NCBI RefSeq assembly: GCF_003050965.1
Contig: NZ_QAOU01000009.1
Span: 43,114-107,113, forward strand
Length of the DNA stretch: 64,000 nt
Direction of reading: 5' to 3'
Source: Nitrosospira sp. Nsp2
GTDB lineage: Bacteria; Pseudomonadota; Gammaproteobacteria; Burkholderiales; Nitrosomonadaceae
Made by a program: the position numbers and the translations under genes
Shown: piece after piece, positions 41,345 through 49,399 of the stretch
Position numbering within the stretch: position 1 is the stretch's first letter
How the letters are laid out: every line of letters starts with the position of its first letter
Notes under the pieces: model-generated
What the model saw: only the letters and a program-made list of their open reading frames with translations
Told to the model about the DNA's origin: nothing
Databases searched by the model: none

Positions 41345-41770
41345 TTAAATATTTTTATCGACTGTACTGCCGGTCACCATCTCGGGGGAATAAACCTCAC
41401 ATTGCTGGCGATCGTTATCGAATTTCTTCCATGCCTGAACCCGTTCCTTGGTTTTCGTCTTATTTGCCGCACGAAGGACCTTGTCATAATCGCCCCAAGC
41501 CTTTCTCTGAGCGACGCGCCGCCCCTTGTAGTCGGCAACTTCCCAACTTGCTTTTTCCGCGTCACGTCGTGCCTCCAGCGCTTCCTTAACGGACGATGAC
41601 CAACCAGCAGCCATATTTGCCAAGGACGTGTCCCGCTCATCAATCACATTTTGTATGCAGGAGATGGCAGCTTCTGGGGGCGCCTTGCCGGCTTGCTGCG
41701 CCGCAAAAACGGGAAAAACGGCGAGTAGCAAGCTCGTGGGGAGAAGTACTTTAAGTAGTCTATTTCTCAT
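41345..41770 (-). CDS. Hypothetical periplasmic protein
   Basis: 141 residues from ATG 41770; function not recognised. Signal peptide MRNRLLKVLLPTSLLLAVFPVFA with cleavage likely after FAA. The mature part is highly charged and helical (EALEARRDAEKASWEV, RKAWGDYDKVLRAANK), with two Cys (ISCIQ, QQCEVY) that could form a disulfide. It looks like a small extracytoplasmic helical protein. An in-frame extension to 41821 would spoil the signal peptide and is less likely. No obvious operon partner. Confidence 0.7.
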   Translation of the reverse strand: MRNRLLKVLLPTSLLLAVFPVFAAQQAGKAPPEAAISCIQNVIDERDTSLANMAAGWSSSVKEALEARRDAEKASWEVADYKGRRVAQRKAWGDYDKVLRAANKTKTKERVQAWKKFDNDRQQCEVYSPEMVTGSTVDKNI

Positions 41771-41910
41771 TTCAATTTCACTGAACACGAAGGGATTTAC
41801 CAGGAATTTACGAAACAGCATTCTTCAACCACTGAACTCATTCACGTAACTCTATTTCAAGCATGGGCGGACAAGAATCATCTTTCCGCCCTATACTCGG
41901 TCATACGCGC

Positions 41911-42117
41911 TTACGCCAAGGCGCGGGTCGCAAGCGTTCTGTGCCGGCGGGCTATACCGCGAAACAGATGGGGGTGAGCCAGCGCCAGATAAGTTGCCAT
42001 GACAAGCAAGAAATCCACGGCGAACCAACCCAGACTGAATTGCCCAGACGTAAAAATCGGAAAAGCCCAAAGCAAGACGAGACTTACAGGCAAGATCAAA
42101 GCGAAAATCGTTTTCAC
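41911..42117 (-). CDS. Small membrane protein
   Basis: 68 residues if started at GTG 42117, which has GGAG seven bases upstream; a longer frame to 42171 exists. Two hydrophobic segments (TIFALILPVSLVLLWAFPIF and WFAVDFLLVMATYLALAHP) separated by a short polar turn, then a basic tail (ARRHRTLATR). No family recognised. It follows an AT-rich leader with repeated CTTCACA words (42173-42253) that resembles the leader of the SulP gene. Existence is plausible, not proven. Confidence 0.5.
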   Translation of the reverse strand: MKTIFALILPVSLVLLWAFPIFTSGQFSLGWFAVDFLLVMATYLALAHPHLFRGIARRHRTLATRALA

Positions 42118-42172
42118 GGGAGATCTCCAAAAAGGTTGTTTAAAAACCACCCTGTTTGTAGGGTGAGACATA

Positions 42173-42253
42173 CTTCACAATTACTTAACATGAAGTATAC
42201 ACATTTTTCACAAGTTCACAAGTATTTAATGCTTTGTCCACATTTTCTTCACA
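42173..42253. repeat. Cluster of CTTCACA/TTCACA words
   Basis: CTTCACAATTA occurs at 42173-42183 and again at 42247-42257, with TTCACA also at 42207-42212 and 42215-42220. An inverted repeat ATACTTCA (ending at 42177) / TGAAGTAT (42191-42198) is embedded. Lies between the universal stress gene and the small membrane gene, in AT-rich DNA. Possibly operator sites shared with 44411-44471. Confidence 0.5.
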
Positions 42254-42286
42254 ATTAGGACAAAAATTTTTTACGTGAGTTCTGGG

Positions 42287-42709
42287 TTAACGCGAGCGAG
42301 CCAATAAAATGGAGGTGCCTACCGCGCTGACAAGCTGCTCCGCTACGGAACCAATCACCAGGCGCTCCAAACCCCGCCGACCTTTGGTACCCACGACCAG
42401 CAAGTCCGCATCCCACTCAGTTGCGGCATTGGCTATGGCTTCTGAAATGCCCTTCAGGCCAAATTCTCCCTCCGCTTCCAATAAACGAGTCTCGACCTCT
42501 AGTTTTTCACCCGCGGCTAACTTTGCTCGCTGCAGCAAATCTGCCCCCATCTGCTTGCTATTGCGGTTTTTCTCATCATCGTCCGCGGTGGATGACGCAT
42601 GAACGACGCATAGTTCGGCGCCATTGGCGGTTGCGATCTGGATGGCCTCTTGGAGCGCGTTCCAGGAAATATCATCATCAGCGATAGCAGCCATGATCTT
42701 TCTATACAT
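42287..42709 (-). CDS. Universal stress protein family
   Basis: 140 residues from ATG 42709 with AGGAG eight bases upstream. MYRKIMAAIADDDISWNALQ opens the UspA fold, and the ATP-binding motif G-x2-G-x9-G-S is present (GTKGRRGLERLVIGS), so it is probably of the nucleotide-binding type. It lies about 80 bases after the SulP gene on the same strand and may modulate that transporter, as Usp proteins often pair with anion or ion transporters. That role is inference from position. Confidence 0.88.
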   Translation of the reverse strand: MYRKIMAAIADDDISWNALQEAIQIATANGAELCVVHASSTADDDEKNRNSKQMGADLLQRAKLAAGEKLEVETRLLEAEGEFGLKGISEAIANAATEWDADLLVVGTKGRRGLERLVIGSVAEQLVSAVGTSILLARSR

Positions 42710-42790
42710 TTGTGAACTCCTGTATTTATCTGATGATTCATAAAAAATGGCGGGCGCATTAACGCCCGCCATGCAATATTAACGTTTTAC

Positions 42791-44140
42791 TCAGTCAGCT
42801 CCGCCACCGGTCGAGAATTTCTCGAAATACTTCTTGATAATGACCTTTCCGGGAATCTTTCCGGCTTGCTTGAACACGATGTAGTTGATGAGGCCATGCA
42901 CCGTCAGTGCCACAATCATGCCCTCGAAGATACCGATTTTGAAAACCAGCAAACCGGTAACGGTGGCGAGGATTAAAGCGTATTGCCCATAGTGTGCAAC
43001 ATGCCACAGTCCCATGATCATTTTCCAGCCGGAGAAAATCATTATTGCCGCGAGCGAAAATTTCGGTAAAAACTCAAGGTAATGAGTGTTCATCACGAAG
43101 AAGGCAATGACTAGACCGACTACGAGATTGGAAAACTTTGTATATGCGCCGGCCAGCTTGTTGGTGGTGCTTTTAGCTAGGCCGTCAAGGTTGGTCATGC
43201 CACCGAAGAAGCTGGAACCCATATTGGAGAGCCAGATAGAGAACAAGCTGTTGTTGGTATTGCACTTGCGACCCAGGGGATCGATTTTTTCGATCGCCGC
43301 ATTGCTCATCACCTGTTCTATCACGTCGATCGTTGCCAGCATTGCGCAGAATCCGATCATATAAACCCACATCATCGCGTTTTCAACATGGGGTATTGGA
43401 AGGGCAAGCTTCAATTCGACGTCATCCACATGCAGCATGGGAACCGCCATGAACTGCGCCACGACTACGCTTGCAGCTATTAAAAGGAAGTACGGGATTG
43501 CTGGCTTGGTATCCTTGAATTTCGAGAACAGATACACAAAACCGGCGAAGCCAGCCAGGGATACAAGAACCATCTGTATCCGGGCGCCATTCCAGAATAC
43601 CTCCGCCTCCTCCTGCCCAGCCGGGAGCTCATAAGTAAATGTCACGAACTTGAGCGCGATTTTCAAGCCTATCCCGGCGAGTAACCCTTCCACCAGGTAT
43701 ACCGGCACCGCAAGCATGATGTACCGTTGCCAGTTATACTTCCACACCACTGCCTGCATGGCCGCGGTGAGGAAAATACAGAACGCCATATTTTCAATGC
43801 CGAACGAGTGCACGCCCAAGGCCAACGCGGGTGCAAGACCCGCCGCGACCCCAGGCACACCGATATAGTTGCCCGGTTTGAAAAATGAGTTGATCCAACC
43901 GAGAAAGCACGCAAACACCACCGTGGCGAGCGCGACCTTGATGGGGTACTCTGACATCATGGCTATGCCTGTGCTCAGCGGGATTGCCATCGCCCCGCAG
44001 ATAATTCCGGCCTGTATGTCCCTGGCCACATACTTAGCCTGAAAACCGGCCGATCCCGGCGCGGCTACCGCGTCTGGCGTGGCGCTGGGTGAATGGTCAT
44101 CGGGCGGTGAAATAGGCTTATCTGAAGTATATGAACTCAT
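42791..44140 (-). CDS. SulP family anion transporter without STAS domain
   Basis: 449 residues. A 35-residue Ser/Pro-rich cytosolic head is followed by about 11-12 membrane segments of the SulP type (ARDIQAGIICGAMAIPLSTGIAMMSE, YIGVPGVAAGLAPALALGV, FFGGMTNLDGLAKSTTNKLAGAYTK). The usual C-terminal STAS domain is absent; the protein ends in a short basic tail. SulP members move sulfate, bicarbonate or other anions. With SbtA/SbtB and a carbonic-anhydrase-like gene within 5 kb, bicarbonate is an attractive but unproven substrate. The long AT-rich leader upstream contains repeated TGTGAAG words. Confidence 0.82.
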   Translation of the reverse strand: MSSYTSDKPISPPDDHSPSATPDAVAAPGSAGFQAKYVARDIQAGIICGAMAIPLSTGIAMMSEYPIKVALATVVFACFLGWINSFFKPGNYIGVPGVAAGLAPALALGVHSFGIENMAFCIFLTAAMQAVVWKYNWQRYIMLAVPVYLVEGLLAGIGLKIALKFVTFTYELPAGQEEAEVFWNGARIQMVLVSLAGFAGFVYLFSKFKDTKPAIPYFLLIAASVVVAQFMAVPMLHVDDVELKLALPIPHVENAMMWVYMIGFCAMLATIDVIEQVMSNAAIEKIDPLGRKCNTNNSLFSIWLSNMGSSFFGGMTNLDGLAKSTTNKLAGAYTKFSNLVVGLVIAFFVMNTHYLEFLPKFSLAAIMIFSGWKMIMGLWHVAHYGQYALILATVTGLLVFKIGIFEGMIVALTVHGLINYIVFKQAGKIPGKVIIKKYFEKFSTGGGAD

Positions 44141-44410
44141 GATACTTGTCCTTCCCTGTTAAGAATTTGATATAAAAGATATTCCCGGCAAAAAAATGAA
44201 CGGGAGGACTGTTGGGTATTCCGTCGCTCATATCTAAGGTGGGAAAATCGGCTATATAGAGTCACTTCAAGTTCCTTTAAAAGCTCATCCACGGCCCCGT
44301 CAACAACACCCCACGCCGCAGCGCGAGACACCATGTCGTCACGGTTTGTGACACGAAAATATCCCTAATTTCTTCAAGCTTTAAAGACGGCGCTAACATA
44401 CCATCGGGAA

Positions 44411-44471
44411 TGTGAAGGGAATGTATGGTAAATGTGAAGAATTTGTGAAGTCGTATGAATAATACTTCACA
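44411..44471. repeat. Clustered TGTGAAG motif
   Basis: TGTGAAG at 44411-44417, 44433-44439 and 44444-44450, and its complement CTTCACA at 44465-44471, all within 61 bases upstream of the SulP gene. The last two form an inverted repeat (GTGAAGT ... ACTTCAC). They may be binding sites for a regulator. Confidence 0.55.
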
Positions 44472-44993
44472 TATTTTTTGTGGAGGAATATCAGGTTTGC
44501 CGATTGATTTTATATTTGTTATTTTAATCAATGTGTTATTTACATATTTAGAAGATTGCTTCGAAGTTTTGCTGTGAATGTTTTTCAGGGAATACTCACG
44601 TATGTCAATTTTTTGTGTTTATGACTGAAGCCGAGATATAGTGATAACCGCTGCATGCTTCTTGTTTGCCATCAGGTCGTGATCGCCTGACATGATGGCA
44701 CGTCAATGCAGACGAAGGACAAGAGGGATGGGAGGTAGCGATCTCCTCGTCCGGACGCGCGATGCAGCCCGCACCCTCCCTGCGGACGCAGCGGCCAACC
44801 TCCCTGAGAAACCCGCGAGTCAGTGAAATTACGCTATGGGGCATCGCGGTGTAGGTGTAATCCGGTGTTACGTGCAATGCTGTCATATAGCCCACAATCC
44901 TGACCGGATTATGTGACAGCTTTTCGGCCTCCTACCTCAGTCCCACCCAGATTATTTCCCCATCGTTGCCGGCGATAAATCCTGAAACTCTAC

Positions 44994-45023
44994 TTGACGG
45001 GTGGGCACGGCGAAAGGCACAAT
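44994..45023 (+). promoter_or_regulatory. Candidate promoter of the CA-like gene
   Basis: TTGACG at 44994-44999, 18-bp spacer, CACAAT at 45018-45023. Gives a leader of about 50 nt for the gene starting at 45080. The -10 matches at four of six positions only. Confidence 0.35.
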
Positions 45024-45079
45024 CATTGCTGAATCACTACGTTGGGTTTACATGACATATAACCAAAAAGGGCAAATCT

Positions 45080-45421
45080 ATGCATACCTGTAGCCATGCC
45101 GTTGTCGGATGTATGGACTTTCGGATACAAAAGACGGTTGAAAACTTACTGGAGCACCTGAATATTCATCAGGGAACATATGACCGGGTGACATGCGCCG
45201 GTGGCGCGGCAAATGTGGATCAGCTTAAAACCCATCTAGGGCTTTCAAAAAAACTTCATGATAGCCACACGGCGGTTCTATCTGTGCATGAGGATTGCGG
45301 TGCCGGCGCAAAGAAGGAAGATCTTCTCAAGGCCGCGGAAACGGCGCGTTCGCTTGGATTTGACCCAAAGCTGTTTTATATCAAGCTCGATGGCACGTGG
45401 GAGGAGGTTAAAGCAGATTGA
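45080..45421 (+). CDS. Small beta-carbonic-anhydrase-like protein
   Basis: 113 residues. The beta-class zinc motifs are present in miniature: Cys11-x-Asp13-x-Arg15 (GCMDFRI) and His70-x2-Cys73 (SVHEDCGAG), in the right order and roughly the right spacing. Normal beta-CAs are about 200 residues; the N-terminal arm and C-terminal helices are missing, as in the short putative carbonic anhydrase family (Pro_CA_2-like). It may hydrate CO2, or bind zinc without activity. The AAAGGG before ATG 45080 is a fair ribosome site. It lies between a SulP transporter and sbtAB, which favours a role in carbon supply. Confidence 0.78.
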   Translation: MHTCSHAVVGCMDFRIQKTVENLLEHLNIHQGTYDRVTCAGGAANVDQLKTHLGLSKKLHDSHTAVLSVHEDCGAGAKKEDLLKAAETARSLGFDPKLFYIKLDGTWEEVKAD

Positions 45422-45665
45422 GCATTTCCCGGTGTAATCCGCGCGGAATGGCGGCTTACACCGAACATGTATGACGTGGCGTGAAGTGACGATGCTGCAT
45501 CCGCTTCCAGCAACTACCAAAACCCATTTCCGGGACTATGGTACGCAGTGCGTACTCATTGGAGTAGCAATGGAAAGATGGAACCTTCGATCTACCCTAT
45601 TCTCAGTTCTCACCGTCGCGCGCTTAAGTAAGCGCTGTCATATCGCCCTAATGGCCCCGCCGCGA

Positions 45666-46160
45666 TCATTCCTTTTTTTGCCCTGACTGTCCCCGGGATT
45701 TTACCGCTGCCGCACTCGTTCGATGTTGCTGTGCAAACTTCGACCAACCGTGGCGGCGAAGCAACTGGTAAACAGCCGAGGTGGAAACCTTCCTTCCAGT
45801 GCGTCGTTCAAGTTCAGCTTTGAGTTCAGGTATCGGCAACACATCGGTATCTTGAGCCTTTGTAATAAAGGGCGCGAGAAATTTTACCTCTTCATCCAGA
45901 CTCATCCTGGCGTGATTGCGCAACCCCTTCTTAGTTTTAATCTGTTCGATACCGCATTCGATCCGCTGAAACCGGGTCCTGAGTTTTCCCGTCCGGCTCT
46001 TCGATAGCCCAATCACGGTCGCCGTCTGCTCCAGCGATAACCCGAACTCCAGCGGAAGAAGCAACGCCTGGGCAGCCCGTAACGCATCTACGGTTTTAGC
46101 CGACGCGATTCTTGCTTTTGCCGTTTCCACAAATTCCCGTCCCGTCGCAGGTCTTGCCAT
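45666..46160 (-). CDS. Helix-turn-helix protein, orphan IS630-type DNA-binding domain
   Basis: 164 residues. Two DNA-binding modules: LSLEQTATVIGLSKSRTGKLRTRF (helix-turn-helix, about 40-63) and a winged helix PELKAELERRTGRKVSTSAVYQLLRRHGW (about 110-140). This is the N-terminal half of IS630/Tc1-like transposases. The DDE catalytic domain is absent: the frame ends after a basic tail (KSRGQSGQKKE) and no continuation is seen downstream. It may be an IS remnant or a domesticated regulator. No flanking terminal repeats were found. Confidence 0.7.
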   Translation of the reverse strand: MARPATGREFVETAKARIASAKTVDALRAAQALLLPLEFGLSLEQTATVIGLSKSRTGKLRTRFQRIECGIEQIKTKKGLRNHARMSLDEEVKFLAPFITKAQDTDVLPIPELKAELERRTGRKVSTSAVYQLLRRHGWSKFAQQHRTSAAAVKSRGQSGQKKE

Positions 46161-46706
46161 GGCACTCTCAAATTGGGTTGATTATTAAGAACATATAGTG
46201 AACCGTCAACGCGCCAAGTTAGCTCTCTCTCGTCTTTATTTTGCAAGCCCTTCTTCGTAACTAGCGATCTGATCTGAGAAACATGATGTGCTGCGGATGG
46301 AGGCGATAACCTGGCCCTGTAGTCTTTTTGCTCCGTTATCATCCGAAAAAAACCTCCTAGCGAAATAGAGAAGCAAGGATCCATGGAAGGCGGGCTAAGT
46401 CATCCGGAGTGGCGGAATCAACTGGTTCATGCGTACGGCGATGATTTAGATTCCCCCCACGCTCGAAAGGCTTTTTGGCTTCGGCTCTCCTTTGCCGTAA
46501 CGCAACACGGGATAATGTTGCGTGAAGACCATAACTTCTTCTGCATTCGCTTTTTTACCGCTACTGCGCAGGCGGCTTGCCGCTGCGCAGTAGCGTCCGG
46601 TCACCCTCGACGATGAAATAACCCCGGTTATTACAAATGAAACGGTTTTTTTCGCAACAATTAGAACTGTGTTTCCCTCTGGATGCTCCGGGAAAAATAC
46701 ATATTT
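46161..46706. other. Gene-free gap with palindromes
   Basis: 546 bases between the orphan HTH gene and sbtB. Reading frames at 46088-46384 and 46383-46616 have no family features. The gap holds a small hairpin (CGCAACA...TGTTGCG, 46501-46522) and a long REP-like palindrome at 46559-46595. Confidence 0.55.
46559..46595. repeat. REP-like 37-base palindrome
   Basis: Arms CGCTACTGCGCA (46559-46570) and TGCGCAGTAGCG (46584-46595) are perfect complements. The inner part GCGGC-TT-GCCGC extends the stem by five more pairs with one bulged G. No T-run follows on the plus strand; on the minus strand it is followed by A-rich DNA, so it is not a classical terminator. Resembles an extragenic palindrome. 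Confidence 0.8.
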
Positions 46707-47024
46707 TTAATATGAGATCGCGGCCCCCTCAAGCCAGTAACAGTCCGAGATCAGGCACATGCCCCCAAATTCCTTCAGCCTGGGACGGAGCGCGGCCGTC
46801 ACCTTCAGCGCTTGAGCCTCTTGGCATGCGAGAATCACCATGGCATTGTTTTGCTCGAAAAAGATATCGTCCGGACGCCGTGTGCCCCTCGAGCCAAGCC
46901 CGCCGGCTGACTTTATGAAGGTGTAGCCACGTATGCCGACGCTATTTAATAAGGTAATGAGATCCTCGAGTTTTTCCTCATCAATTACGATTTCTAACCT
47001 CTTCATTGCGATTGCGGAGTCCAT
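46707..47024 (-). CDS. sbtB: PII-like regulator of bicarbonate transporter (SbtB)
   Basis: 105 residues with a PII-like ferredoxin fold: MKRLEIVIDEEKLEDLITLL, then GIRGYTFIKSAGGLGSRG leading into a T-loop (RRPDDIFFEQNN), then MVILACQEAQALKV. The position next to sbtA and the end GGMCLISDCYWLEG fit SbtB rather than GlnB/GlnK, which carry a tyrosine-uridylylation T-loop. SbtB proteins in cyanobacteria sense cAMP/AMP/ATP and gate SbtA. ATG 47024 has GGGGG five bases upstream; an inner ATG lies at 47006. It is 149 bases after sbtA. Confidence 0.85.
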   Translation of the reverse strand: MDSAIAMKRLEIVIDEEKLEDLITLLNSVGIRGYTFIKSAGGLGSRGTRRPDDIFFEQNNAMVILACQEAQALKVTAALRPRLKEFGGMCLISDCYWLEGAAISY

Positions 47025-47092
47025 TGTTTCCCCCTAGAAAGTGAAAGGTGTCGTATAACTGAGCCACACGGTAGTAATGTAACTTAGCGAAA

Positions 47093-47155
47093 CGTACTAT
47101 CACCGTGGTAAAGATGCTTTACTAATCTAATACCACTATCCCCATTGATAGTACG
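47093..47155 (-). repeat. Long inverted repeat between sbtA and sbtB
   Basis: CGTACTATCA (47093-47102) and TGATAGTACG (47146-47155) are perfect complements. Inside them GTGGTA (47105-47110) pairs with TACCAC (47131-47136). In the sbtA-sbtB transcript this would fold into a long two-part stem. No T-run follows, so processing, attenuation or protein binding is more likely than simple termination. Confidence 0.75.
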
Positions 47156-47173
47156 TCCATCGTTATTTCGATT

Positions 47174-48127
47174 TTATGCCAACAATCCTTTGAAGAATTT
47201 CGCCATCTCATAGTAGATGGGGACCCCGATGAAGATGTTAAACGGGAAGGTTACCCCTAAGGAAGCTCCAATGGACACCGCCGGATCCGCTTCGGGCACC
47301 GCGATGCGCATGGCTGCCGGCGCCGCGATGTATGAACAACTGGCATACAGCACAGAGAGCATCGTCGCACCGCCAAGGGATAAACCGAATGAAGCGCCGA
47401 GGAATGCGCCAAAAAACCCGGCGGTCAATGGAAACAGTATGCCAAACCCGATGAGGAATGGGCCTTTTGCCTTGATTACCTGCAACCGCGCTGATGCGAG
47501 CAAACCCATTTCCAGCAGGAATAAGGCCAGCACGCCCATGAACAGGTCCATGAACATCTTATCCAGGGGCGAGACAAGTTTTACCATTCCGGCGTAGTAA
47601 CCGACGATGACTCCGCCAACCATCAGAAAGATACTCGTACCAGTGAGAATCTCATGCAGCAGCTTCCTCCACTCAGTTTTACCCCCCGCTCCTGCCCTTG
47701 CAAGGATTGTACCGGTCACCAGAGCGGGTATCTCCATCAACGCCATGATCAGGACCATGTAGCCTTCGGACGTTTCCTTGATACCCTCCAGGAAGGCGAT
47801 ACCCACGGCAAAGGTCACCGCGCTCACCGAACCGTAGTGGGCGGAAATAGCCCCGGAATCCGCTTGACTGAATTTCCCGAGCTTTCTCAATATCGGGTAG
47901 GCGGTGAGTGGAATCAGCGCCGCGAGCACAACCATCGACAGCGCGATTGGCAGGACTTCCATGATCTCGTACTTCGCCATCGACACCCCACCCTTGAAAC
48001 CGATGGCAATCAACAGGAAGATGCTCAGGCTCTTGTATAAGGCCTCGGGGATCTTGAGGTCGGATTTCATCACTCCGGCCAAAACTCCGAGAACGAAGAA
48101 CAGCACTACAGGTTGTATCGTAGCCAT
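47174..48127 (-). CDS. sbtA: Sodium-dependent bicarbonate transporter, SbtA family
   Basis: 317 residues with about 10 membrane segments in two inverted halves (DUF897/SbtA fold). Characteristic stretches are IAIGFKGGVSMAKYEIME, SGAISAHYGSVSAVTFAVG and SCSYIAAPAAMRIAVPEADP. It should import HCO3- with Na+ at the inner membrane. ATG 48127 has a near-perfect AGGAGGATGACGTA. The gene is first of an sbtA-sbtB pair with an unusually long AT-rich region upstream. Direct activity is not shown by sequence. Confidence 0.9.
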   Translation of the reverse strand: MATIQPVVLFFVLGVLAGVMKSDLKIPEALYKSLSIFLLIAIGFKGGVSMAKYEIMEVLPIALSMVVLAALIPLTAYPILRKLGKFSQADSGAISAHYGSVSAVTFAVGIAFLEGIKETSEGYMVLIMALMEIPALVTGTILARAGAGGKTEWRKLLHEILTGTSIFLMVGGVIVGYYAGMVKLVSPLDKMFMDLFMGVLALFLLEMGLLASARLQVIKAKGPFLIGFGILFPLTAGFFGAFLGASFGLSLGGATMLSVLYASCSYIAAPAAMRIAVPEADPAVSIGASLGVTFPFNIFIGVPIYYEMAKFFKGLLA

Positions 48128-49399
48128 TACGTCATCCTCCTATTGTGATTATTGGTTTTCCTAACGACTTGCATGTTATTTTTCGCTCTGTTGCCGCATC
48201 CGCTACCTGACACCACCCTTTTGCGTCGACTCATCCCTCACCCCCCCTCAGAAAGTACTTTTACCCGACCTACCGGAAAAACCCGCGTTTATCATCGTGG
48301 TTAACATTTCTCACGGCGCGCTACGTTCATCGCAGCGGCCACGAGGCAAATCCCAATCGCTCTATTCCAAACGCGGCCATCTCGGGAGAACGAGCGGAAA
48401 ACCATCGCATTAATAGGCTTTTCAATCCCAGTTAACAGTTCGTCATATTTTTTTTGAAACTGAGATAAATAATCGGATTGAAATTAAATCCATAAATGTT
48501 TTTAAAAACTTTAACCCCGTTCACACACATCATATTTCGGATCGGTGTTTTCGACAGCGATTTTGCTTGACACACCGCCAATTTTGTGAAAATTAGTTTT
48601 CCATTAAATCCCTGCAGCACGTATACATTAAAATATCGTTTTATAGCCTATTGATTTTTAAGGTTATTTTTAGGAATTCCTCGGTTTCGTGTGTTATAAG
48701 TGGTCCGAATTACGTGTTAACCAAAAATTAGCATAATGCGTGTGAAGAAAAGATTTCGTATCTGTGATTAATTTGTGAATCGGGCAAACTAAATTAAAAT
48801 ATTTTAAAAAAGTCTTAATTCCTCCCGAAACAAACGTGCGCTTATTGCTTTTGGGTAAATAGTTTAGATGAAGAACCCACGTATTTTTACGCCGCGCCCG
48901 GCATGAATGATGCACCGTTGAGGCGTCTTTCACGGCTAAGCACGTTGAAGCGATGTCGAACCTCAACATGGGAAGATGAAAACGAACGCCGGGACCTCAA
49001 GTAGATCGCCATGATGAAGAAGCAGGTTGTTGAAATTGGGAAGGAGCATGGCACCGGTGCTGCGGCAAAATCTGAATGGCTAAGGTGTCTTGAGGCGAAC
49101 GGCGGCCGAGCCACGACCTACAGAGCTACTCGGTTGAGGGGAACACGTTTGAGAGCGCGCGCAAGCGGCGGGATACGTAGGAAGGAACCACCCTCCCCCA
49201 GCGCATCATAGGGAATCTGGAGCTAAACTAGGGAAACCAGTGGGTTTTGGAAGGGGCGCGGGGCTAGGGTTGGCAGCAAACGTTGTCTGCTTATGTCGCC
49301 ACGCCTGCCGGTGATGGCAACGCCCGTCGGCCTGCTCACCTGTTGAGCAGGAAACAGACAGGCTTGGTTCTGGAAAAGGAAGAGACTGGCTCGGTATGA
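48128..49399. other. 1.27-kb gene-free region upstream of sbtA
   Basis: 48420-48870 is strikingly AT-rich and holds TGTGAAG at 48741-48747. 48895-49260 is GC-rich and reads like a structured RNA fragment (see separate entry). A hairpin CCTGCTCA/TGAGCAGG (49331-49351) follows the histidine kinase stop and may terminate it. Small frames at 48432-48620, 48694-48969 and 49011-49211 have no protein character. Confidence 0.55.
48895..49260 (+). ncRNA. Possible group II intron fragment (domain I-like), degraded
   Basis: On the plus strand the stretch has the purine-rich look of group II intron 5' RNA: GGGAAGGAGCATGGC, GGCTAAGGTGTCTTGAGGCG, CTCGGTTGAGGGGAAC, GGATACGTAGGAAGGAACC and GGAGCTAAACTAGGGAAACC. 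No reverse transcriptase gene and no domain V hairpin are found, so if correct it is a 5' remnant. Recognition is by style only. Confidence 0.3.

Larger units (their letters stand above)
44141..45079. other. Long gene-poor AT-rich gap upstream of SulP and CA-like genes
   Basis: 939 bases without a convincing gene; short frames at 44137-44334, 44277-44531 and 44605-44895 have no family character. Contents: four TGTGAAG/CTTCACA words (44411-44471), an imperfect long hairpin (44880-44919) and a possible promoter for the CA-like gene (44994-45023). 44395-44600 is clearly more AT-rich than flanking DNA. Confidence 0.6.

Noticed and set aside
44277..44895. Short minus-strand frames upstream of the SulP gene
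   Set aside because: No recognisable motif or ribosome site; the region looks regulatory.
44880..44919. CTGTCATATA hairpin as a Pho box
   Set aside because: Only one half resembles a Pho box; it is better explained as an imperfect palindrome of unknown role.
46383..46616. 77-codon plus-strand frame
   Set aside because: It runs through the REP-like palindrome and has no family likeness.
49011..49211. 66-codon plus-strand frame with basic content
   Set aside because: Lies in the possible structured-RNA stretch and has no protein-like character.
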